Assembly: GCA_963974715.1 (NCBI GenBank)
Contig: CAXBDK010000007.1
Span: forward strand, 62,001-126,000
Length of the DNA stretch: 64,000 nt
DNA from: Sediminicola sp963974715
GTDB taxonomy: Bacteria > Bacteroidota > Bacteroidia > Flavobacteriales > Flavobacteriaceae
Direction: 5' to 3'
The notes under the pieces: model-generated
Seen by the model: the letters and a program-made list of their open reading frames with translations, nothing else
Told to the model about the DNA's origin: nothing
The model's database searches: none
Position numbers and translations under genes: made by a program
Part shown: in pieces, positions 1-8,111 of the stretch
How positions within the stretch are numbered: the stretch's first letter is position 1
Layout: the number at the start of each line of letters is the position of its first letter

Positions 1-360
1 CTCTGAATCAATTTTTTGAATGCTATTCTGATTAATGTCTCTATTTAAAATAAAATATGTAACAGAGGCTACTAAAACTAGAAGTGAAGCCGCATATTTC
101 CATACCAGACGACTTGCGTAAAAAGGAATATGCTTTATTTTCTCTTTATCTTTAATATTTTTCAAAAACTTTTCAAAAGCCTCCTGAGAATCCCAAGATT
201 CATTCCGGTAATTGATTAAAAAATCCGCCTGAACCAATTTTTTAAACACTTCTTGATTACCTTTTTTATTCACCCATTCGTAAAGAATTGAAATTTCTTC
301 AGCAGTAGCCTCTTGTTGAAGGTATTTTGTAATTATATTTCTAATGTCAATATTGGTCAT
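1..360 (-). CDS. FecR-like anti-sigma factor, N-terminal part (runs off the left edge)
   Basis: Reading leftward from an ATG at 360-358 gives an open frame of 120 codons that reaches the window edge without a stop. The first ~80 residues form a charged helical domain with a YEWVNKKGNQ-type stretch. A hydrophobic segment follows at about residues 87-107 (WKYAASLLVLVASVTYFIL), i.e. one inner-membrane helix after a short cytoplasmic domain. This is the N-terminal layout of FecR-family anti-sigma factors of Bacteroidota, and the gene lies directly downstream of an ECF sigma gene, as such partners do. The FecR periplasmic domain itself is outside the window, so the family call rests on layout and neighbour. 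The DNA is AT-rich, like the rest of this end. Confidence 0.72.
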   Translation of the reverse strand, partial: MTNIDIRNIITKYLQQEATAEEISILYEWVNKKGNQEVFKKLVQADFLINYRNESWDSQEAFEKFLKNIKDKEKIKHIPFYASRLVWKYAASLLVLVASVTYFILNRDINQNSIQKIDSE

Positions 361-509
361 TTGAGAAAATTAAGCTCCTATAACTTAAAGACGTGAACTT
401 TCTAAAAAACCCTTACTCATAACTTATTTTTTTAACAAAAAAAATCCAGATATAATGGATATCTGGATTTTTAAGTAAATAATATATAATTATGTATTCA
501 TATAATTCT

Positions 510-1064
510 TTAGAAAAAGCTTGATAGCTGAGTTCTAAGTCTTCTTAATGCTTTAGACATATGTACTTCAACTGTTTTAATTGAAATGTGAAGTATTTCA
601 GAAATTTCCTTATATCTAAGTCCTTCCCTTTTTCCCATTAAAAAGACCCTTTTGCATTGATCTGGTAAATTTTCAATTTCAGCCTCAACGATTTTGAGTC
701 GCTCCTCAAATTCGCTATAATCAACCTTAAAAACTTCTGCGTATGCATCTTTTTTAAGGTTTTCTAAAAGTTTGAATTTCTTACTCTCTTGACGCTTTGC
801 ATCTATGAAAAGGTTGTATGCTATTGTGAAAAAATAATTTTTAAACCCATTTTCTTGGACATTCAGTTTCTTTCTTTTCTCCCAAATTTTTACAAACGTT
901 TGCTGTGCAATTTCCTCGGCTAACCTAGAATCCCCAGAAATAGCCATTAGATAATTACAAAGTTCTTTGTGGTAGTGTCGGAATAAATACCCATAGGCAC
1001 CTTCAGAACCTTTTATTAAGTCCTTTATGAGAATATTTTCGTCATTGTAGCTTTTGTAGTCCAT
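510..1064 (-). CDS. ECF-type RNA polymerase sigma factor
   Basis: A protein of about 184 residues that would direct RNA polymerase to a small regulon under control of the FecR-like membrane partner encoded just downstream. Sigma region 2 is visible (AYGYLFRHYHKELCNYL, then AEEIAQQTFVKIWEKR, the -10-binding helix). A C-terminal region 4 helix-turn-helix follows (YKEISEILHISIKTVEVHMSKALRRL). An open frame extends 12 codons upstream to 1100, but the ATG at 1064-1062 gives the usual N-terminal length for the family and is preferred. In Bacteroidota such sigma/FecR pairs usually control a neighbouring TonB-dependent transporter; none is in view, and it may lie left of the window. Confidence 0.88.
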   Translation of the reverse strand: MDYKSYNDENILIKDLIKGSEGAYGYLFRHYHKELCNYLMAISGDSRLAEEIAQQTFVKIWEKRKKLNVQENGFKNYFFTIAYNLFIDAKRQESKKFKLLENLKKDAYAEVFKVDYSEFEERLKIVEAEIENLPDQCKRVFLMGKREGLRYKEISEILHISIKTVEVHMSKALRRLRTQLSSFF

Positions 1065-1828
1065 TTTAGTAATATTTATAAACCACCTCGCGCTAAACAA
1101 GGAGGCTCAAACTACTACAATTAAACAATTATTATAGGCTCTAACTTTTGGTTAGATGAGTTTAAATCCAAATTACAAGTCTTCAGACTAGAATACAGCC
1201 ATAGCTGCGAATGAATTAACCACTACCCATAATTAACCAATAAGACTAATTTTCTTTATGGTTAGGACAGACTTCAAAACAATAACCCGTACAAAAGATT
1301 TTTAAAGCTATAAAAAAAATATTAAATGTTATTAATATCCTAAAGTTATTTGCAGAAGTAAAAGTCAAATTATTATTTGACATCGAATTTTTTTGACATT
1401 TTTACCAATAAAAATACCTAAAACTAAAACCCAGAGTAAATAAACCAATCTTACAAAGATTTAACTACAAAGCATATTACTCTAATTCAGATGGAATAGT
1501 CTCGAAAAAGGAGCGCAATAAATTTAAAATCATACAAACAAATGGAGCAGTTTAAATTACAAAACCAAAAACATTAGAAAAAAATTTCAAAAAACACCAG
1601 AACACTTAGTTTTATTAAACAATGTCCTCAACATTATATCATATTACCTTAAAAGAAACCTAGCTTGTTCAAGAATCAGAACCTCAGTACTGAAAATATA
1701 ATTTAGGTGATATTTCAGCATTATAATGATTGAAACTTCCAATAATTATACCTCTTAATCAAAAGAAGTTGAATTCAAACGATAAGAAAAAGTGCTCCAC
1801 ACTTCTTACTATTTGAATAAAATTCATA
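1065..1828. other. AT-rich intergenic stretch without a recognisable gene
   Basis: About 760 nt between the sigma factor gene and the recombinase gene. Base composition is clearly lower in G+C than in the rest of the window (15 of 60 bases in 1381-1440). I see no credible coding frame, RNA gene or tandem repeat. A 61-codon frame at 1759-1944 overlaps the recombinase end and has no family features. The stretch probably holds the sigma gene promoter and recombinase downstream sequence, but I cannot place an element. Confidence 0.5.
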
Positions 1829-3097
1829 TTACCTGATAATTTTCCAGGATCCGTTACTGTTTTTACTGGCCTCCTTTTTGGTTTCAAGTATCGCCTGAAG
1901 CCTGTCCATATCCTCCTCCACCTTTTTGTCCAGCACACGTGCATAGATCTGTGTCGTCGCGATCTTGGTATGCCCTAAAAGTTTGGAAACGGTCTCAATG
2001 GGCATCCCGTTGCTCAGCGTCACCGTAGTGGCAAAGGTATGCCTGGCCATGTGAAAGGTAAGGTTCTTCGTAATCCCGCATGCATCCGCTATTTCCTTTA
2101 GATAGAGATTGGCCTTCTCGTTGGTCACAGGGGGGAACAAGGTTCCCGAAACCTGCACCATGGGATGTCCGGCATATTTTTCGATCAGGGCAAGGGCGGT
2201 CGGCATCAAGGGTACCTTCACCCGGGTATTGGTCTTTTGACGCCGGGTTACGATCCATTTTTTTCGGTCGTCCCCTACCCAGATGTTCCCGGGGGCCAGA
2301 TTTTTCAGGTCGGCATAGCTTATACCGGTGTAGCAACTGAAAAGGAAAAGATCCCGGATACGCTCCAAACGCCCCAAAGGGAACTCATAGCTTGCCAGGT
2401 TCGATAGTTCGTTTTCCGAAAGAAAGTCCCTGTCCGTCTTCTCAAAGGTCATTTTCCAGCGTCTGAACGGGTCTTTGTCCAGCCATTCCAAATGGTACGC
2501 CAACCGTATCATCTTGCGAAGCCTTTGGATGTGTTTCATGACCGTGTTATGTCCCATCGCCCGTGGATGGCCCTTTGGATAGGAATTGTGCAGGAAACTC
2601 TCGAAATCACATATGAACTTATAGTTCAGCCTACCAAGGTGGATATCCTTGAGCTTGATCGATTTCAGGAATCTCCGGATATAGCCTTCCGTAATCCCGA
2701 AATTCCGTACGGTTCCCGGGGCCAAGGTTCCCTCGATCTTTTTACTATGATATTCTATTAATTCTATAAGGGTCTTGGTGCTCTTGTCGTCCCCCATGAA
2801 ATAGTCCTTGACCATTTGGGCGGTAAGCAGTTTACCGGCTCCCCTTAGTTCCTGATAGCTTTGGTACAACTGGGACCTGGCCAGTTCCAGGTACTGGTTC
2901 GTTTGCCTGGCCAGCACGGAGTTTCCGAGCAGCTTGTTGCTCTTAGGGTCCCATAGTTCAAGCGGTATTCTGCGCTTGAGACTGATGCTCAGTCTTTTTT
3001 GGTCCATCGTGATACGCGCATAGATGAGCGCTTCCCCATTTTTGGCCTTTTGTCTATCGACCCAAAATTGAATTGAAAATGTTTTTGCGGTTCGCAT
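1829..3097 (-). CDS. Tyrosine recombinase / site-specific integrase (Bacteroidota type)
   Basis: A 422-residue integrase that would cut and rejoin DNA at attachment sites of a mobile element. The layout is typical: an N-terminal arm-binding domain (residues 1-95, SIQFWVDRQKAKNGEALIYARI), a SAM-like core-binding domain (about 105-215), and a C-terminal catalytic domain. Catalytic residues seen are Lys in RRQKTNTRVKVPL, HMARHTFATT (His/Arg box), LLGHTKIATTQIYARV (His and the Tyr nucleophile). The first catalytic Arg, expected in the TGxR box, is replaced by Ser (CYTGISYADL), as I recall for IntDOT-like Bacteroidota integrases. It lies beside the 3' end of a tRNA-Arg gene and next to AT-rich cargo, so it probably marks the end of an integrated element whose other end lies left of the window. 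Confidence 0.9.
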   Translation of the reverse strand: MRTAKTFSIQFWVDRQKAKNGEALIYARITMDQKRLSISLKRRIPLELWDPKSNKLLGNSVLARQTNQYLELARSQLYQSYQELRGAGKLLTAQMVKDYFMGDDKSTKTLIELIEYHSKKIEGTLAPGTVRNFGITEGYIRRFLKSIKLKDIHLGRLNYKFICDFESFLHNSYPKGHPRAMGHNTVMKHIQRLRKMIRLAYHLEWLDKDPFRRWKMTFEKTDRDFLSENELSNLASYEFPLGRLERIRDLFLFSCYTGISYADLKNLAPGNIWVGDDRKKWIVTRRQKTNTRVKVPLMPTALALIEKYAGHPMVQVSGTLFPPVTNEKANLYLKEIADACGITKNLTFHMARHTFATTVTLSNGMPIETVSKLLGHTKIATTQIYARVLDKKVEEDMDRLQAILETKKEASKNSNGSWKIIR

Positions 3098-3173
3098 AAC
3101 CTTTGATTTAAATTAAACTTGATCGTTGCGAAAGTCAAATCCAATTTCATCAAAATAGTCGGCACCCGTTCTT

Positions 3174-3203
3174 CTTAACTGTCAGCTCTGACTGACAGTT
3201 AAG
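3174..3203. repeat. 12-bp perfect inverted repeat upstream of the recombinase gene
   Basis: CTTAACTGTCAG at 3174-3185 and its exact complement CTGACAGTTAAG at 3192-3203 are separated by 6 nt. Another CTGAC follows at 3210-3214. The repeat lies between the recombinase start codon (3097) and the tRNA-Arg gene. It could be an operator, a recombinase arm site, or a hairpin; the sequence alone does not decide. Confidence 0.6.
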
Positions 3204-3271
3204 ATTTAGCTGACGGATTGCTACCATTTAAGAGCAAATCGTTCCAATTTAAATGAATCCATAAAAACCTG

Positions 3272-3305
3272 AAAACCATGCATTTAATAAAAAATGCATG
3301 GTTTT
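3272..3305 (-). terminator. Hairpin terminator downstream of tRNA-Arg
   Basis: AAAACCATGCATTT (3272-3285) pairs perfectly with AAATGCATGGTTTT (3292-3305) across a 6-nt loop, a 14-bp stem. It lies 25 nt past the 3' end of the leftward tRNA-Arg gene and the arm ends in a U-rich stretch on the minus strand. It is most simply the tRNA terminator. Confidence 0.65.
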
Positions 3306-3329
3306 GATTCCTTTTTAAAGGACGATTAG

Positions 3330-3403
3330 TGACCCCGGAGGGATTCAAACCCCCAACCCTCAGAGCCGAAATCTGATGCGCTATTCAGTTGCGCCACGGG
3401 GCC
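3330..3403 (-). tRNA. tRNA-Arg, anticodon TCG
   Basis: Read on the minus strand, a full cloverleaf folds. The acceptor stem GGCCCCG pairs with CGGGGTC (one G-T), with discriminator A at 3330. The D-arm starts TGGCGCAACTGAATAGCGC. The anticodon stem TCAGA/TCTGA holds loop TTTCGGC, giving anticodon TCG (Arg, CGA). The T-arm is GGGGG-TTTGAAT-CCCTC. CCA is not encoded. A tyrosine recombinase gene faces its 3' end, a usual integration target. Confidence 0.95.
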
Positions 3404-3420
3404 ATTATCATTGACTTTTT

Positions 3421-3483
3421 CCCCTCTGAGCCATAATCAGATGCACTATTCATCCCGATAACTATCGGGAGCGCCACGGGGCC
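3421..3483 (-). pseudogene. 5' tRNA-Arg fragment split by a palindrome
   Basis: On the minus strand this begins like the neighbouring tRNA-Arg (GGCCCCGTGGCGC; ATAATGGCCCCGTGGCGC is shared by both copies). It then carries the near-palindrome TCCCGATAGTTATCGGGA (3454-3471) in place of the D-loop AAC and resumes with TGAATAGTGCATCTGATTA. The anticodon loop would read TTATGGC, and its stem is TCTGA/TCAGA, the mirror of the intact gene but still paired. There is no T-arm or 3' acceptor strand, so it cannot make a tRNA. It may be a decayed tandem duplicate or recombination scar. Confidence 0.75.
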
Positions 3484-3503
3484 ATTATAAACCGTAGGTA
3501 ACC

Positions 3504-3953
3504 CTACGTAAGTTTTCTCTTTACAATATTGGAGATGGTCTTGCCATCTGCCTTTCCTGACAGTTCTTTGGACACAATTCCCATTACCTTGCCCATATCT
3601 TTCATACCGGAGGCACCTGATTCCTTAATGATTTTTTCCACCACCTGCTCCATCTCTTCCTCGCTCAGTTGCTCGGGAAGGAATTTTCCAATGACCTCTG
3701 CCTGTGCCAACTCGGGCTCGGCCAGATCGGCCCTGCCCTGTTCCACATATATGGCGGCACTGTCCTTACGCTGTTTTACCAGCTTCTGGATCATTTTGAC
3801 CTCTTCCTCGGCAGATAGTCCCGCTTCGGCACCGGCTTCCGTCCGTGCCAGCAATAAGGCCGATTTAATGGCCCTTAAAGATTCCAGCGCAACGGTGTCC
3901 TTCGCCTTCATGGCGACCTTCATTTCTTCCATCACACGTTGCTGTAAACCCAT
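3504..3953 (-). CDS. GatB/YqeY domain protein
   Basis: A 149-residue cytosolic protein made entirely of the YqeY fold: an N-terminal helical part (MGLQQRVMEEMKVAMKAKD, LESLRAIKSALLLARTEAG) and a C-terminal tail-domain part (GMKDMGKVMGIVSKELSGKADG, SNIVKRKL). The same domain forms the tail of GatB in the tRNA amidotransferase, where it binds tRNA. Free-standing YqeY proteins have no firmly established function, although tRNA-linked amidase activity has been suggested for the family. The gene follows ftsZ in the same direction and has its own -7 element (3974-3981) after the ftsZ terminator. The length is normal for the family. Confidence 0.9.
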   Translation of the reverse strand: MGLQQRVMEEMKVAMKAKDTVALESLRAIKSALLLARTEAGAEAGLSAEEEVKMIQKLVKQRKDSAAIYVEQGRADLAEPELAQAEVIGKFLPEQLSEEEMEQVVEKIIKESGASGMKDMGKVMGIVSKELSGKADGKTISNIVKRKLT

Positions 3954-3973
3954 GTCCTTTTCTTTGAGAGGCG

Positions 3974-3981
3974 CAAAGATA
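3974..3981 (-). promoter_or_regulatory. Bacteroidota -7 element (TATCTTTG) for yqeY
   Basis: TATCTTTG on the minus strand fits the TAnnTTTG consensus and lies 21 nt before the yqeY ATG. A TTG lies 22 nt upstream, inside the ftsZ terminator, so the terminator U-tract and this promoter overlap. Confidence 0.6.
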
Positions 3982-3989
3982 AAAATAAA

Positions 3990-4014
3990 CCCGAAAATAA
4001 AATCAATTTTCGGG
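3990..4014 (-). terminator. Terminator after ftsZ, end of the dcw cluster
   Basis: CCCGAAAAT (3990-3998) and ATTTTCGGG (4006-4014) form a perfect 9-bp stem with a 7-nt loop. On the minus strand it is followed by TTTATTTTTAT. It lies 33 nt past the ftsZ stop and is the only clear terminator I see in the division cluster. Confidence 0.75.
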
Positions 4015-4047
4015 CCTAAACTTTATAATAGTTCAAAAAAGCAATAC

Positions 4048-6012
4048 CTAATCCACATTGTCGTGTAGAAAGGAATTGTTGGAACGTAATTGTATCCCAT
4101 CGCCATCTTCGCTCAAAGTGGTCCTGGAAACCTTGTTCTCCCTATTGGTCTCATTGAACTGTACCCCTTGCCTTTTGTAAGCGGGCTGCTTTTCTATTTC
4201 ATCTATCCTCGTAAGGCTGTTCTGGAACTTATAATTGAAATCCTTTAATTTCCGCCTCCTTTCGTCCGCCCGCTCCTTTAAAAGATCTTCCAATGGCGTA
4301 TTCATCGGATCTATTTCCTTTACGGGCTCGGATGCGGTAGGGGCTTCTTCCTTTAGGGTCTTCTTTTCAAAAACCAGTTCGTTCTCCTTTATCTTGGGCT
4401 CATACTTTTCGGCCTTGCTCTTGGCGCCCGTAAGTTTGTTCTCCAGCTCCATATAATCGTCCAGACTGTACCGTGTTTCCCCTTCCTTATTGTATTCCAA
4501 TACCGGGACGACCTCAATATGGTCCTTTACCTCCATATCACGTACGCCTTCGTCCTCGCCCAGATCAAAGGTGATCACATGTTCATTCTCCTCTTCGTGC
4601 GTTGGGGTCGACTTAGGACTTGACAAGGGCATATCGAAACTCAGCGTAAACTGGTCCTCCTCAAGTTTTGTGTTCGGCACTTCCTCCGGCGCTACCACCT
4701 TAATGTTGCGCAGGCTGTCCTTGGACTCTATCACAATAAATTCCTCTGGATAGTTTTTTGCGATCACTTCCTCATAGAATACATTGAAATTTTTGATATA
4801 GCTGGTGGTCGGGATCAGGTCCATTTGTCCCGAGTTGCGTTTTTGTACGGTTTCTTTTTTAACGACCAGCTCCGGTACCTCCACCTCTTCTTCCTCTTCT
4901 TCCTCCACCAATTGGTGCACTACGGGACGGGGCATGTTCGCAGGAGTAAGGTCCTGCTCGGCACGTTGTTCGTCCTCCAAGGTGTGGATGATCTTTTTGG
5001 ATTCGGTATTCACGATATCGTCCTGCTGGTCTATATTAAAACCCGTGGCTATCACCGTTACGGCAATGGCCTCTCCCAAACCTTCATCTTCGCCAACTCC
5101 CATGATGATATTGGCCCCATGGCCCGCCTCGATCTGGATATGGTCGTTGATCTCGCCGATCTCATCTATGGTGATCTCCTGTGCCCCTGATACGATCAAC
5201 AACAATACATTTTTGGCACCTGTGATCTTGTTGTCGTTCAGCAATGGGGAATCCAGTGCCCTTGTAATGGCCTCATGGGCCCTGGAAGAACCCGAAGCGG
5301 AAGCGGATCCCATGATGGCGGTTCCGCTGTTGGAAAGCACCGTCTTGGCATCCCGTAAATCGATGTTCTGGGTATAATGATGGGTTATCACCTCCGCAAT
5401 TCCCCGTGCGGCAGTGGCCAATACCTCGTCCGCCTTGGAGAAACCGGCCTTAAAGCCCAAGTTGCCATAGACCTCCCTAAGTTTGTTGTTGTTGATCACG
5501 ATCAAAGAATCCACATTGTTGCGCAGTTTCTCCATCCCTGCATATGCCTGCTCGCATCGCATCTTTCCCTCGAACTGAAAAGGAATGGTCACGATCCCCA
5601 CCGTAAGGATATCCATTTCCTTTGCCTGCTTGGCTATGATGGGGGCAGCGCCAGTACCTGTTCCCCCACCCATTCCGGCAGTGATAAAAACCATTTTTGT
5701 GTTGGACCCCAACATTCCCTTGATGTCCTCCATACTCTCTATGGCGGCCTGCTGCCCTACTTCTGGATTGGCCCCAGCGCCCAATCCTTCCGTCAGGGAA
5801 ACCCCCAATTGTATCTTGTTGGGAACGGGACTGTTGTCCAAGGCCTGTGAATCCGTGTTACAGATCACAAAGTCGACCCCGTTTATCCCCGCTTGGAACA
5901 TATGGTTAATGGCATTGCTGCCACCACCCCCTACTCCAATGACCTTTATGACATTGCTCTGGTTCTTGGGAAGATCAAAAGCGATATTTTCAAATTCAGT
6001 GTTCTTGCTCAT
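4048..6012 (-). CDS. ftsZ: Cell division protein FtsZ with long C-terminal extension
   Basis: The tubulin-like GTPase that assembles the Z-ring at midcell. Residues ~15-330 are the conserved polymerising core. The nucleotide-binding signature GGGTGTGAAP is at 115-124, the phosphate-contact loop GVGGGGSNA near 27-35, and the catalytic T7 loop residues Asn216, Asp218 and Asp221 in NIDLRD. The protein is 654 residues against about 380-400 in most bacteria. The extra ~320 residues are highly acidic with EEEEEEEVEVPE-like runs and little predicted order, and end in a short conserved-looking tail (NNSFLHDNVD) that probably binds FtsA. Long FtsZ tails are usual in Flavobacteriaceae. It is the last gene of the cluster, 47 nt after ftsA. 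Confidence 0.98.
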   Translation of the reverse strand: MSKNTEFENIAFDLPKNQSNVIKVIGVGGGGSNAINHMFQAGINGVDFVICNTDSQALDNSPVPNKIQLGVSLTEGLGAGANPEVGQQAAIESMEDIKGMLGSNTKMVFITAGMGGGTGTGAAPIIAKQAKEMDILTVGIVTIPFQFEGKMRCEQAYAGMEKLRNNVDSLIVINNNKLREVYGNLGFKAGFSKADEVLATAARGIAEVITHHYTQNIDLRDAKTVLSNSGTAIMGSASASGSSRAHEAITRALDSPLLNDNKITGAKNVLLLIVSGAQEITIDEIGEINDHIQIEAGHGANIIMGVGEDEGLGEAIAVTVIATGFNIDQQDDIVNTESKKIIHTLEDEQRAEQDLTPANMPRPVVHQLVEEEEEEEVEVPELVVKKETVQKRNSGQMDLIPTTSYIKNFNVFYEEVIAKNYPEEFIVIESKDSLRNIKVVAPEEVPNTKLEEDQFTLSFDMPLSSPKSTPTHEEENEHVITFDLGEDEGVRDMEVKDHIEVVPVLEYNKEGETRYSLDDYMELENKLTGAKSKAEKYEPKIKENELVFEKKTLKEEAPTASEPVKEIDPMNTPLEDLLKERADERRRKLKDFNYKFQNSLTRIDEIEKQPAYKRQGVQFNETNRENKVSRTTLSEDGDGIQLRSNNSFLHDNVD

Positions 6013-6059
6013 TCTCTTTGTATTACTGGTTATATACTTACTGTATGTGCTCCGATGCC

Positions 6060-7388
6060 TTATTCCGCATTATCCAAAAAATCCTTCAACTTTTCGGACC
6101 ATTTGTCAAAAATGGATTTTCGTTCTTTTCGTACCATGGTCTTTTCAGGGCCCACATCCACCGTGTCTTCCCCATAATGGGCTTCGGGTTCCGTATGGCT
6201 CACTTCCGCCATGATCTTGTGCTTGGCCTTGGTATTGATCGCGTTCATCAATAGGCCCACCGCAGTGGCGTAAAGGGGACTGGCGATCTCCTCATCTGAA
6301 TCGCCCGCCAAATGTTCGTTGGGATACCCTATCCGTGTATCCATACCTGTAATGTACTCTACCAACTGTTTTAAATGTTTCAGTTGGCTACCACCACCTG
6401 TAAGGACGATGCCCGCGATGAGTTTTTTCTTCTGGTCCTCATGCCCGTAATTCTGTATCTCCACATATACCTGCTCTATGATCTCCACTACCCTTGCATG
6501 AATGATCTTTGAAAGGTTCTTTAACGTAATTTCCTTGGGCTCCCTTCCTCGAAGTCCTGGAATGGATACTATTTCATTATCCTTGTTCTCCCCTGGCCAG
6601 GCCGATCCAAATTTGATCTTTAAGAGTTCGGCCTGCTTTTCTATAATGGAACAACCTTCCTTGATATCTTCGGTGATCACATTGCCCCCAAACGGGATTA
6701 CGGCCGTATGCCGGATGATCCCATCCTTAAAAATGGCCAGATCGGTCGTACCGCCACCTATATCTATCAGGGCAACGCCGGCTTCCTTTTCTTCTTGGCT
6801 CAGCACCGCATTGGCCGATGCCAAGGGCTCTAACGTGATACTGCCAAGTTCCAGTCCCGCACTTTTGATGCACCTTCCCACATTTTTGATGGAAGAGACC
6901 TGCCCAACCACCACATGGAAATTGGCCTCCAACCTGCCCCCGTACATTCCTATGGGCTGTTTGATCTCGGCCTGCCCGTCAACTTTGTACTCTTGGGGCA
7001 ACACATGTATGATCTCCTCCCCTGGCAGCATAACCAACTTGTAGACCTGGTTGCAGAGCTTGTCCAGATCGTCGTCATTGATCACTTCCTCCGAATCCGC
7101 TCGGGTGATGTAATCACTGTGCTGCAGGCTCCGTATATGCTGACCGGCAATGCCGACCACCACCGAACCTATCTTCAGTCCGGAATTGGCCTCTGCCTGC
7201 TCTATGGCCTGCTGTATGCTTTTAATGGTCTGGGTAATGTTGTTTACCACACCACGATGTACCCCAAGACTCTTGGATCTTCCGATTCCTAAAATCTCTA
7301 TTTTCCCGTACTCGTTCTCCTTCCCGATAATGGCCACGATCTTTGTGGTCCCAATATCCAATCCAACTGAATAACTACCTTGTTCCAT
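6060..7388 (-). CDS. ftsA: Cell division protein FtsA
   Basis: An actin-family ATPase (442 residues) that anchors FtsZ filaments to the inner membrane. The phosphate-1 motif VGLDIGTTKIVAIIG is at residues 8-22, phosphate-2 VALIDIGGGTTDLAIF near 205-220, and the adenosine motif GIVLTGGGSQLKHL near 327-340. The SHS2/1C insertion follows the first motif. The C-terminal ~60 residues end in a basic-amphipathic segment (KERKSIFDKWSEKLKDFL) suited to membrane targeting. The gene lies 3 nt after ftsQ and 47 nt before ftsZ, the conserved order. Confidence 0.97.
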   Translation of the reverse strand: MEQGSYSVGLDIGTTKIVAIIGKENEYGKIEILGIGRSKSLGVHRGVVNNITQTIKSIQQAIEQAEANSGLKIGSVVVGIAGQHIRSLQHSDYITRADSEEVINDDDLDKLCNQVYKLVMLPGEEIIHVLPQEYKVDGQAEIKQPIGMYGGRLEANFHVVVGQVSSIKNVGRCIKSAGLELGSITLEPLASANAVLSQEEKEAGVALIDIGGGTTDLAIFKDGIIRHTAVIPFGGNVITEDIKEGCSIIEKQAELLKIKFGSAWPGENKDNEIVSIPGLRGREPKEITLKNLSKIIHARVVEIIEQVYVEIQNYGHEDQKKKLIAGIVLTGGGSQLKHLKQLVEYITGMDTRIGYPNEHLAGDSDEEIASPLYATAVGLLMNAINTKAKHKIMAEVSHTEPEAHYGEDTVDVGPEKTMVRKERKSIFDKWSEKLKDFLDNAE

Positions 7389-7391
7389 ATC

Positions 7392-8111
7392 CTAAATTTT
7401 GGTGCACACCACTTGTTTATCGAACTCTAGGCTCACTAAACTATAGCGATCCAGGGCCCTATCCTTGGCGGCCTTATTGTAAAATGCCCTAAAGTTGTTG
7501 AACTTGCTGTCCAACTGGTCCATTGTGCCCAAATTGACCACAAAGTTTTCCAGGCGCAACTTTAGCTGGTACCTCCCATCGTTTCCTATATGGATCCCGA
7601 TGATATTTTTCCTTAAAAAATTGTCCCCATTGATGTATTTCAATAACCTGTATACATCCTCTAGGCCTTTTTGTGTTGTCTTTCCGGTGATTATAGGTAC
7701 CCGTGCAGAATGATTGGTTGAAAACGGCATACGTTTTCCTTCATCATCCACATAAAATTTTTTAATCCCCTCTACTCTTCCGATTGGTTTTCTCTGTACG
7801 ATCTTAGACGTAAGCTTCCCATCTACACTGAGATAAACTTGGGCATCCTTTACCATTTCATTGGTTTCCAAGACCTTTTCCATGGTATTCAAAACTAATT
7901 TTTCTTTGGCCATGTTCGTTAGCGGCCCATAATTTTGTATTAACAATTTATTAACCGACTCGTGCGTTATGTACAGATTTTGGTCCCCTTCGAATATGAT
8001 GTCCATATGGTCCACATTTTTCTCCCGGTTCCTGAAATCACAGAAAATATAGAGGCCCACCATCAGCGATGCCAATACCACGGCTTTTATGTAGTTCCAG
8101 TTAATTTTCAT
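7392..8111 (-). CDS. ftsQ: Cell division protein FtsQ/DivIB
   Basis: A bitopic inner-membrane protein (about 239 residues) that links early and late divisome proteins with FtsL. A single membrane helix at about residues 7-26 (AVVLASLMVGLYIFCDF) precedes a periplasmic region. POTRA-like sequence is seen around LYITHESVNKLLIQNYGPL, followed by the FtsQ beta domain (RVPIITGKT, FVVNLGTMDQLDSKFNNF). The frame is open 11 codons further upstream to 8144, but the ATG at 8111 removes a basic stretch that overlaps murC and leaves an 11-nt overlap typical of this cluster. Its place between murC and ftsA supports the assignment; sequence similarity in this family is low. Confidence 0.88.
   Translation of the reverse strand: MKINWNYIKAVVLASLMVGLYIFCDFRNREKNVDHMDIIFEGDQNLYITHESVNKLLIQNYGPLTNMAKEKLVLNTMEKVLETNEMVKDAQVYLSVDGKLTSKIVQRKPIGRVEGIKKFYVDDEGKRMPFSTNHSARVPIITGKTTQKGLEDVYRLLKYINGDNFLRKNIIGIHIGNDGRYQLKLRLENFVVNLGTMDQLDSKFNNFRAFYNKAAKDRALDRYSLVSLEFDKQVVCTKI

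Noticed and set aside
1759..1944. A 61-codon frame overlapping the end of the recombinase gene
   Set aside because: Out of frame with the recombinase and without features.
3330..3483. The repeated tRNA 5' end as an att site pair for the integrase
   Set aside because: Both copies lie on the same side of the integrase and repeat the 5' and not the 3' part, unlike a usual attL/attR pair.
4805..5377. A 190-codon plus-strand Ser-rich frame inside ftsZ
   Set aside because: It is the antisense of the acidic FtsZ region, where Glu/Asp codons read as Ser/Phe/Leu.
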